23,034 nt of DNA from NCBI GenBank assembly GCA_964636625.1, contig CAZWUL010000016.1:1-23034 (forward strand), in the 5' to 3' direction. The notes under the pieces were generated by a model that did not search any database, was not told where the DNA came from, and worked only from the letters and a program-made list of their open reading frames with translations. A program made the translations under genes and the position numbers. Shown here in pieces: positions 17,039 to 23,034 of this stretch; position 1 is the first letter of the stretch; each line of letters starts with the position of its first letter. The stretch is from CAZWUL01 sp964636625. GTDB lineage: Bacteria; Atribacterota; Phoenicimicrobiia; Phoenicimicrobiales; Stramentimicrobiaceae.

Positions 17039-18031
17039 TTATATTTCACTTTCCATCAAAGTTAGTTTTGTGCCTATGTTATTATTAGAAGCAATTTTGT
17101 AAATTTTATCTGCAACAGCAACATCAGAAATTGCAAGTCCTTCATTGATTGCTAGTATTCTTTCATCATCATTTTCTCTACCTTGTTTATTACCAGAGAC
17201 AATCTCACCTAATTCAGCGTAAAATTTAAGATCTACATCCCCTCTTATTGCCCCTTGCCCTGCAAAGCTTTTCATCTGCTTATAATCATCAGTAATAAAT
17301 TTATCAACACCTTCGACCGTCTCTTTTTCCCAAAGCCAACCTGACTCTAGTGGACATGCTAAACTTCCAACTTTTAACCATTCATCTTTTATTATGGGAT
17401 TGTTCATTCTTTGAGTAGCACTAACAACTATATCGGAGCTTTCAACTGTTTCTTGAATAGAATTTGCTTTAATTATTTTTAATTTTATAGTATTGCTTAA
17501 ATCTGAAATATATTTTTTAACTGAAGTTTCATTTATATCAAACACTTTTATATATTTAGCAGATGGAACAACTAGTTCTATCATTCGTGCTTGGTATCGA
17601 GATTGAATACCAGCACCTATTATTCCAATTACTTCTGAATTATATCTTGCACAATATTTAGCAGTAATAGCTGTTACAGCTGCTGTTCTTACTGCTGTTA
17701 TCCATCTACAATCCATAATAGCGAGAGGCGCTCCAGTTTTTACATCATTTAGTACTAACACCCCCATTGTCATTGGAAGTCCAATATCTCGATTTTTAGG
17801 ATAACCGCTAACCCATTTTATTCCGCAACTATTTATTTTTTTTAAATAAGCAGGCATTGCATGAATAAAAGATGCTTCAGCTGGATGTATTCCGGGCTTT
17901 GGAGGAACCTCAATAGTTTTTTCTGAATGCTCTTTGAAGGCATTTTCAACGATTTCTAATATATTATTAAGAGACAAATTAACACTCATTATTTCTTCTT
18001 GTGACAAAAAAATTAATTCTACTTTTTTCAT
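17039..18031 (-). CDS. ornithine cyclodeaminase/mu-crystallin family protein
   Basis: An NAD(P)-dependent Rossmann enzyme of 330 residues, typical for the family. The family includes ornithine cyclodeaminase, alanine dehydrogenase, ketimine reductases and opine-type synthases. Seen: KWVSGYPKN with a substrate carboxylate lysine (K72), RTAAVTA (R115), dinucleotide motif GAGIQSR (139-145), D165 at the end of beta-2 (NAD-type), and the catalytic-type aspartate in ISDVAVAD (D303). True cyclodeaminase activity cannot be told from imine reduction by motifs alone. It starts 19 bases after the octopine-dehydrogenase-like gene and GAGG lies upstream, so the two are probably co-translated. The neighbours suggest an imine- or amine-directed step. 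Confidence 0.9.
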   Translation of the reverse strand: MKKVELIFLSQEEIMSVNLSLNNILEIVENAFKEHSEKTIEVPPKPGIHPAEASFIHAMPAYLKKINSCGIKWVSGYPKNRDIGLPMTMGVLVLNDVKTGAPLAIMDCRWITAVRTAAVTAITAKYCARYNSEVIGIIGAGIQSRYQARMIELVVPSAKYIKVFDINETSVKKYISDLSNTIKLKIIKANSIQETVESSDIVVSATQRMNNPIIKDEWLKVGSLACPLESGWLWEKETVEGVDKFITDDYKQMKSFAGQGAIRGDVDLKFYAELGEIVSGNKQGRENDDERILAINEGLAISDVAVADKIYKIASNNNIGTKLTLMESEI

Positions 18032-18050
18032 ATATAATTTATACCTCTAT

Positions 18051-19157
18051 TTATTCTTTAATCCCCGACCATAAATATTTATTTATCTGTTCAACACTCA
18101 TTTTCTCTAAACCAATATCTTTGATAGAGATTCCTTCTTTAAAGAAATTAATTCCCATGAGGCTAGAACCAATTGCCACCACCGCTTCTGCAATAGGCAT
18201 TTTTATATTAAAGTTATTAGCTAGTTTTATCCATGGAACTAATCCATAAGGCATGTCTTCCATTAAGTATCTTTCACTTAAACTTGCGGGACCTTTGATC
18301 TTCGAAAAAATTTTACTTGTGTGATAATATTGATAAAGATTGTTATTTTCTCTCTTTGAAAAGTACCCTATTCTTAAAAGGCGTTCTTCAACTGGGATTT
18401 CTTTAAGCTTAAAATAATGACATAATTTTAATCTTTCATCATCCATTGCTTTTATTACTCTGGCTACAGAAGGAGTAATTCCTTCTAAGTAATGATAATA
18501 TTCACCTTTTGCATACTCAATTCTACCAGCATTTAAAATACATACTGCAGGATGGCTAATTGGATTACCATTATTTAATGTTGTTTCTAAAACATTTTTT
18601 CCTTCTATTATTGATGGATACAGCATCTTGAAATCATTAAATATTACCTCATTATCTTTTGATGGAAATGCTGAAAAAACTATATTCTTCGCTTTCAATA
18701 ATATCTTTACTGTTCCTGGTTTTGAAATTCTGCATGCATATGTTAAAGAAGATAATTCTGCTAATTTTATCTTCGCTTTTACACCTATTGTTATTAATTT
18801 ATTGTAAAATCTTAAAGCTCCAAATGTATTAGCCATATTTAAGACAACTACTTGGTTGTCTTTTAAATATGGACCGCATACTTCAGTAAATTTATCAAGG
18901 GCTAGCAAAGGTATGGCTATTATAATTAAATCAACATTTTTGGTTGCTTCCTCAATATTTGTAGTAATTTTTTTTATTTTAGCAAATCCTTCAATTTCCC
19001 CTTCTACAGTTATTCCACCTTTCTGGATAATTGGTTCAATTGTATTCTTGAATTCTGGTAATTGAAACAAGTTTACCTCTAAACCTTTCAATGCAAGATC
19101 GGCTGCAGTAGCAAGCCCTCCATTTCCCGCTCCTAATACTGCAATTTTTTTAAACAT
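18051..19157 (-). CDS. octopine/nopaline dehydrogenase family NAD(P)-dependent enzyme
   Basis: Opine dehydrogenases reversibly join an amino acid and a 2-oxo acid through a secondary amine. Numbered from the in-frame GTG at 19166 (371 residues), it shows GAGNGG cofactor motif (12-17), NNGNPISHPA with the catalytic histidine (H205), and RYLMEDMPYGLVPW with its partner acidic residue (E303-D304). These lie in the C-terminal helical domain of the family (residues about 185-340). That GTG is only about two bases from AAAGGA. The ATG at 19157 has proper spacing and begins MFKKIAVLGAGNGG, so I choose it (368 residues). Next to an ornithine-cyclodeaminase homologue and a saccharopine-dehydrogenase-like protein, it could degrade or form an opine-like compound. 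The family is firm; substrate and direction are unknown. Confidence 0.9.
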   Translation of the reverse strand: MFKKIAVLGAGNGGLATAADLALKGLEVNLFQLPEFKNTIEPIIQKGGITVEGEIEGFAKIKKITTNIEEATKNVDLIIIAIPLLALDKFTEVCGPYLKDNQVVVLNMANTFGALRFYNKLITIGVKAKIKLAELSSLTYACRISKPGTVKILLKAKNIVFSAFPSKDNEVIFNDFKMLYPSIIEGKNVLETTLNNGNPISHPAVCILNAGRIEYAKGEYYHYLEGITPSVARVIKAMDDERLKLCHYFKLKEIPVEERLLRIGYFSKRENNNLYQYYHTSKIFSKIKGPASLSERYLMEDMPYGLVPWIKLANNFNIKMPIAEAVVAIGSSLMGINFFKEGISIKDIGLEKMSVEQINKYLWSGIKE

Positions 19158-19300
19158 TTTCTTCACATCCTTTTTATTTTATATTAAAAATCATCCTGAT
19201 ATTTAAATCATACAAACAATGTTTTTAAAATAATATTTAACTTCAAAAATATTTTTATTCCAGATAATGATAAAACATTTTTTATTACCTATCTCAATTA

Positions 19301-20416
19301 TTATTTTCTATATTTTTCACAAAATTTCTTAAACATACTGTTAAGTTTTTGTTGTTCCTCTTCCAATCTATCTATTTCAAGTACTTTACAATCATAACCA
19401 ATCATATCTTTCATTACTCGATAGGATTTTTCTGTAAATTCTATATTTCCTTGTTCATCAATCTTTTCAATGCCATCACATCTATTTGAACCCTCATTAA
19501 TCTGAATTGCTTCTTGTAAGGAAATATCATTTGGTAATATAACTTCAACACCTTCGGAACTAACCCTTGTGGGATAACCACCTGGTAATCCGTTTGGTCC
19601 TGGTAAATTAATTATATCCTTAGAGTTATTCAACGCGCTTAGTATGATTTTAGCACCTGAGGATGCCACTACTGGACTTACCTCAGCACCACCAGTTCTT
19701 GGATACTTTAATAAATCTTTAAAGTCAAACATTTTTGTTACATCGTTTCCTTCGGCAATAATTTTTAGATAATAGGGCGAACCACATACATCTCCAAAAC
19801 GTACTGTAACAAAATTCCAATAATGTGCACCACAAGCGTAAACTTTGATATTTTTTATAGGTATATTTAGTTTTTTACTCATTGCCAATTTTATTACTGG
19901 CACAGCACAATCAACATTCCCCAGTCCAACTGTTGGAGCCAAACCAATTTTACTTAAAGAAGGATTTACTGCATCAGGGAAAGAAGAGTTTATTATAAAA
20001 GGATATAAACCAGATTTCTTTACTGCTTCCATCATTTTTTTGGCTAATGTTAAATGCATAGATACCCATGGACCAAACCCTGCCTCTTCAATACTCATAT
20101 AAACATCATGAGGTAAAGTTGTCACTACCCACCAAGACTGCAAAGTAGTTGTATTACAAATAATATCAGGGGAATACTTTTTTATTAATTTAGCTGTCCC
20201 CGGAACATCAAAAAGGTCAATTTTAGCAAATTCAATCTCCGGATAATAGTCCATCATCGAACTTCCTTCAATTGCTAAATTAGTCTTTCTAATTCCATAT
20301 TCATCATTAATATCCCCAACAATAATCTTGCTAATACTGTGCTCTCGAGATAAATATTCCAGTAAATAACCTCCAAGTGATCCTAGCCCTATAATCATCA
20401 AAGTTTTTGGTTTCAT
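19301..20416 (-). CDS. NAD(P)-binding Rossmann protein, saccharopine-dehydrogenase-like
   Basis: A 371-residue protein with an N-terminal Rossmann fold: GLGSLGG (10-16), then VGDIND with D35 at the end of beta-2, pointing to NAD. The mid-region VNPSLSKIGLAPTVGLGNVD followed by an alpha/beta domain resembles the layout of saccharopine dehydrogenase and carboxynorspermidine dehydrogenase relatives. A highly charged helical C-terminus (about 345-371, EEEQQKLN) follows. A good AAAGGAG precedes the ATG. It sits between the symporter genes and the octopine-dehydrogenase-like gene in the same direction, with 134 bases to the next gene. I cannot name the substrate; the fold assignment is moderate. 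Confidence 0.7.
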   Translation of the reverse strand: MKPKTLMIIGLGSLGGYLLEYLSREHSISKIIVGDINDEYGIRKTNLAIEGSSMMDYYPEIEFAKIDLFDVPGTAKLIKKYSPDIICNTTTLQSWWVVTTLPHDVYMSIEEAGFGPWVSMHLTLAKKMMEAVKKSGLYPFIINSSFPDAVNPSLSKIGLAPTVGLGNVDCAVPVIKLAMSKKLNIPIKNIKVYACGAHYWNFVTVRFGDVCGSPYYLKIIAEGNDVTKMFDFKDLLKYPRTGGAEVSPVVASSGAKIILSALNNSKDIINLPGPNGLPGGYPTRVSSEGVEVILPNDISLQEAIQINEGSNRCDGIEKIDEQGNIEFTEKSYRVMKDMIGYDCKVLEIDRLEEEQQKLNSMFKKFCEKYRK

Positions 20417-20549
20417 AATAAAATCTCCTTTTTATTTAATATTTAATTCTTTGGTTCTCATAACTTTTTTTTTCAAATCTATTATTAACCTAATATTACA
20501 AAACTATTATTGTTAACCTAATGAGTAAGATATTTTGCTTGTAGCTTCT

Positions 20550-20735
20550 TCAATTAAACAAATAGATCTTTATCCCCAATCTCTTTTTATTCTCTATTGC
20601 CTTTGCATTACTCTTCAGAATGGCCTCAGCAGGTAATTTGCTTATATACCGGGTAAATAATACAAAGATAATTATTAGCACTGCCCATATAATTAAGTCC
20701 AGTTTAAGAAATGTTGGGAAAAGATAGCTATACAT
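20550..20735 (-). CDS. single-span membrane microprotein downstream of the SSS symporter
   Basis: A 61-residue protein with one hydrophobic segment (about 12-29) followed by a basic, helical tail rich in K and A (about 30-57). It starts 22 bases after the symporter stop codon and has AGGAG upstream of the ATG, so it is probably a real co-translated gene. It is unlike the microprotein upstream of the symporter. The likely role is a small subunit or stabiliser of the transporter; this is inference from position. I do not recognise the family. Confidence 0.6.
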   Translation of the reverse strand: MYSYLFPTFLKLDLIIWAVLIIIFVLFTRYISKLPAEAILKSNAKAIENKKRLGIKIYLFN

Positions 20736-20757
20736 TTCTATTATTTCTCCTGTTCTT

Positions 20758-22227
20758 CTATAAAGATTTATAAGCAGTTGGGGGAAGTTCGCTAGCTGTT
20801 TGAGTTGTCCATCGCGAAAACAGACTTATGATTATAAAGGTAATAAAACTCAATAACCCACACCAAACTGCAATATGTAAATGAAAAAATGATTGAAAAT
20901 TAATCGGAATATTAAATTGATACATTGTACCGCCTACTAAAGCTACGACCATGCTCCAGTAAGCAGCATTTGGGTGAGCAGCTTTCCACCAGAGACCAAA
21001 AGCCACACATATCATCAAGGCACTTCGTATAGAATAAACAAAATATGCCTGATGCAAGATTTTCGGCAAAGTCATTGCTCCAAAGGCAGAGCTGACTCCA
21101 ATAATTAGTATCCATAATCGAGTCCACTTGGCTAGATATTTATCATCGGTTCCCGGGTGCAACCATCTTTGCCAGACATCTTTTGCCATAATAGAAGCAC
21201 AGCCAAATAATATTCCTGCCACTGTCGAGACCAGCGCAGCAAAGATACCGGCTACTCCAATCCCACCAATAATTGGATTAATATTCATTAAAGTTGCCCC
21301 TAATGCAAGTTTTGGGTTAGTAGTTAAATCGGCTGCTCGGGCAAATAGTCCCATAGACCCGGTCCAGATACTTAGAGGCAAGATAAGTATAGCAGCTAAA
21401 ACAGGAGCCAGCCTGGCTACTTTCCAGTTACGAGCTCCAAAAGTAAAATTGATTGTAGCCTGGGCTGCTGGTATACCTAATACTCCTCCTAAAAAATATC
21501 CTATGATAGCCATTGCTCCTAAACTATAAGGACTCATCATATGCTCAGCATTTAACCCTATAGCTGTAAGGGCGTTTGCCAAACCAGCAAAACCACTAAC
21601 GCCACCGGAGGTTGCCAATAATGGTATCTCGTGTTTCATTACCCACCAGAATGCTAACGGGATACCAGTACCTATGGTTATCATAAAAGCTACGCTAGTG
21701 TAAGCCACAGACCACATACCCGCTGCCAATATGTAAATTGTCATACCTATGCCACATATAAAGGCACTCCATCTTAAATCAAACCCGGTTATACTTGCCA
21801 CTAAAGAACCCATGGCGGTCATTTGAATTACAGTAAAAACCCAATAAGCAAATACATTGAGAACTGAAGCTGCTTTCCAAGTTTTAATATCATATAGTAA
21901 GTATAAATATTCGGGCACTGTAATTACATTGTATTTTCGGTAATAATGAGCAAAACCGAGGCCAAAGAACATAAGGCCACAGGCTGCGGCAATATGAAAC
22001 CATATTACCCCCATACCCTGATTAAATGCTACTTCTGCAGTTCCAATAGTTCCGAGTCCTCCCATATATTCAGCAGCAACAGAAACTGAAACATACATCA
22101 TGCCTAAATTTCTACCTGCTACCAGAAGATCTTCAGAGCCTTTAACTTTTTTCATCGCTAATATTCCAAGGAAAATTATAAGAAAAAAATATGCAATTAG
22201 CATAATAACTTGTATTGGAATTATCAT
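20758..22227 (-). CDS. sodium:solute symporter (SSS family)
   Basis: A Na+-coupled secondary transporter (489 residues) with about 13 hydrophobic spans. The LeuT-fold Na2 site is visible: TM8 region AALVSTVAGILFGCASIMAKD, where S334-T335 correspond to the Ser-Thr pair of PutP and vSGLT. SSS-typical features include GRNLG (38-42) near the first loop and VPEYL (104-108). Related proteins carry proline, pantothenate or short monocarboxylates; the substrate here is unknown. GAGAGGTT upstream supports the start. It is flanked within 21-22 bases by two microproteins, forming a three-gene unit. GC content is distinctly higher than in the dehydrogenase genes downstream. Confidence 0.93.
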   Translation of the reverse strand: MIIPIQVIMLIAYFFLIIFLGILAMKKVKGSEDLLVAGRNLGMMYVSVSVAAEYMGGLGTIGTAEVAFNQGMGVIWFHIAAACGLMFFGLGFAHYYRKYNVITVPEYLYLLYDIKTWKAASVLNVFAYWVFTVIQMTAMGSLVASITGFDLRWSAFICGIGMTIYILAAGMWSVAYTSVAFMITIGTGIPLAFWWVMKHEIPLLATSGGVSGFAGLANALTAIGLNAEHMMSPYSLGAMAIIGYFLGGVLGIPAAQATINFTFGARNWKVARLAPVLAAILILPLSIWTGSMGLFARAADLTTNPKLALGATLMNINPIIGGIGVAGIFAALVSTVAGILFGCASIMAKDVWQRWLHPGTDDKYLAKWTRLWILIIGVSSAFGAMTLPKILHQAYFVYSIRSALMICVAFGLWWKAAHPNAAYWSMVVALVGGTMYQFNIPINFQSFFHLHIAVWCGLLSFITFIIISLFSRWTTQTASELPPTAYKSL

Positions 22228-22248
22228 TTATGAACCAACCTCTCTATC

Positions 22249-22410
22249 TTATATACTGATAATGGTAAGGAAAATACCAAGAATAAATATAAATAGATAT
22301 AAGGTGAGAAAAGGTTTATCTGCTTGATCAAATAACTGCATTTCTTCTTCTTTCAACTCTTCTGCAGTTGTTTCTTTAATAAGAGTATAATTCAAAGCTT
22401 CTTTGCTCAT
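22249..22410 (-). CDS. single-span membrane microprotein upstream of the SSS symporter
   Basis: A 53-residue protein: a charged N-terminal half (MSKEALNYTL, then KETTAEELKEEE) followed by one hydrophobic segment (about 34-53, LTLYLFIFILGIFLTIISI). Its stop lies 21 bases before the symporter start. GGAG lies about 15 bases before the ATG, a longer than usual distance. Small membrane proteins next to SSS symporters are known in other systems. I infer an accessory role but cannot name a family. It is the first gene of the cluster downstream of the IclR gene. Confidence 0.65.
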   Translation of the reverse strand: MSKEALNYTLIKETTAEELKEEEMQLFDQADKPFLTLYLFIFILGIFLTIISI

Positions 22411-22473
22411 TTTTACTATCCAATTCTCCTTTTATTTTATATACTATAATTTCTATTTCTTAATGGTCGGTAA

Positions 22474-22487
22474 TATTCTTGAGAATA
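22474..22487. promoter_or_regulatory. palindrome upstream of the symporter cluster (candidate operator)
   Basis: TATTCT-TG-AGAATA, six-base perfect arms, lies 64 bases before the first start codon of the cluster. It fits in size a site for a dimeric regulator such as the IclR protein encoded upstream. No second copy was seen, so support is weak. Confidence 0.3.
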
Positions 22488-22516
22488 ATGTAATTATAAT
22501 TAATTAGTAAATATCG

Positions 22517-22558
22517 CACCCGCATAGCGGGTGGCTTTAAGAACCCCTGAAAAGGGTT
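22517..22558. repeat. tandem GC-rich double hairpin
   Basis: Hairpin one is CACCCGC-ATA-GCGGGTG (22517-22533), a perfect 7-bp stem. Hairpin two is AACCC-N7-GGGTT (22542-22558), which could also fold as CCCT-GAAA-AGGG with a GNRA loop. On the plus strand a run of six T follows soon after. It contrasts with the AT-rich surroundings. It could be a terminator, a remnant of a hairpin-ended element of IS200/IS605 type, or a structured leader. Confidence 0.55.
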
Positions 22559-22696
22559 TGACTTTTTTGCTCTTTTTCTTTCGATTTTTTATTTATACCT
22601 TTAGCTATAATCTTTCTTAAGAAATAGTACTTCCAACTTTGGACTTCAGGTTAAATATTATCATCTATCTTATTTTATTCTTTTCATGGTAAAACC

Positions 22697-22753
22697 ATTT
22701 TATTTAACCATTACCGCCTTCTTAGAAGATAGTTTTTTATGGTTAAATAAAAT
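22697..22753 (-). terminator. AT-rich long hairpin downstream of the IclR gene
   Basis: Perfect 15-bp arms (ATTTTATTTAACCAT at 22697-22711 and its complement at 22739-22753) enclose a 27-base loop that contains a smaller CTTC/GAAG pairing. It lies about 125 bases past the IclR stop codon. The T-rich flank supports termination, but the stem has few G-C pairs. Confidence 0.5.
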
Positions 22754-22878
22754 AAAAAAGTCTAATATTTTAAAAAACATACCATAATTAACAAAATCCT
22801 TAGTACAATATGTAAAAATTTTTAAAATAAGTAAATCCATTTTTATTGTTAGATAACCAAACAATGAGAAATAATTCT

Positions 22879-23034
22879 TCAAGTAATTTTTTTATAACCA
22901 ATTGCTCTAGAAATCTCATATGCTGCCTTCTGTATTAGAGAAACGTATAAAGATATTTTTTGCTTGGTAAATCGAGTTGTTGGGCCAGAAATACTCAGGG
23001 AGGCAATAGCTTTTTCTTGATAATTAAAAATTGG
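22879..23034 (-). CDS. IclR-family transcriptional regulator, C-terminal fragment (cut by window edge)
   Basis: Only the last 51 residues and the stop codon (22879-22881) lie in the window. YQEKAIASLSISGPTTRF followed by a helix and AAYEISRAIGY matches the end of the IclR effector-binding domain (consensus ALSISGP-x-x-R then EIS-x-x-LG). The DNA-binding N-terminus is outside. IclR proteins usually control adjacent catabolic genes, and the symporter-dehydrogenase-TTT cluster begins 468 bases downstream on the same strand. The ligand is unknown. Confidence 0.88.
   Translation of the reverse strand, partial: PIFNYQEKAIASLSISGPTTRFTKQKISLYVSLIQKAAYEISRAIGYKKIT

Larger units (their letters stand above)
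22411..22878. other. 468-base intergenic region between the IclR gene and the symporter cluster
   Basis: No credible gene is seen. The region holds, from the cluster outward, a 14-bp palindrome, a tandem GC-rich double hairpin and a long AT-rich hairpin, listed separately. No convincing promoter was found; TATAGT and TATAAA strings at about 22437-22448 on the minus strand are possible -10 boxes without a good -35. Confidence 0.5.

Noticed and set aside
22700..22882. 60-codon open frame on the minus strand beyond the IclR gene
   Set aside because: It overlaps the hairpin at 22697-22753 and starts within the last codon of the IclR gene in another frame; composition is simple AT-rich sequence.

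Overview
The window looks like an accessory catabolic and transport region of a low-GC, anaerobic-type bacterium. Almost every gene lies on the minus strand. Secondary carboxylate transporters (TRAP, TTT and SSS types), an IclR regulator and several insertion-sequence relics fit Firmicutes, Atribacterota or a similar sediment lineage. No marker gene is present, so the phylum is inference. Base composition is uneven by hand counts of 60-base samples. The Ca2+-ATPase, the transposase and the SSS symporter gave roughly 45-60% GC, while the catabolic interior gave below about 33%.

Layout from left to right: (1) 72-3442, a SERCA/PMCA-type P-type ATPase preceded by a MarR regulator, each with a recognisable promoter and a nearby palindrome. 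(2) 3.5-4.6 kb, an IS graveyard with a broken IS200-type tnpA and a broken, probably IS1595-like transposase. (3) 4687-10105, an isocitrate-lyase/PEP-mutase-superfamily lyase and a complete TRAP transporter (dctM, dctQ, dctP). (4) 10260-11119, a badly decayed second PEP-mutase-superfamily gene directly upstream of dctP. (5) 11761-16074, a TTT (tripartite tricarboxylate) transporter whose tctC is separated from tctBA by a defective IS. (6) 16209-20416, four oxidoreductases in a row: SDR, ornithine-cyclodeaminase/mu-crystallin family, octopine-dehydrogenase family, and a Rossmann protein resembling saccharopine dehydrogenases. (7) 20550-22410, an SSS-family Na+ symporter between two single-membrane-span microproteins. 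(8) the C-terminus of an IclR regulator at the right edge.

Genes 22410 down to 14111 are co-directional and closely spaced enough to be one or a few operons under the adjacent IclR gene. Three of the four oxidoreductase families are known for chemistry at secondary-amine or imine C-N bonds. My best functional guess is import and oxidation of an opine-like or N-substituted amino-acid substrate, with the released keto or carboxylic acids handled by the TRAP/TTT transporters and the PEP-mutase-superfamily lyase. That is inference; no substrate can be read from the sequence. I see no tRNA, rRNA, CRISPR array or phage genes.
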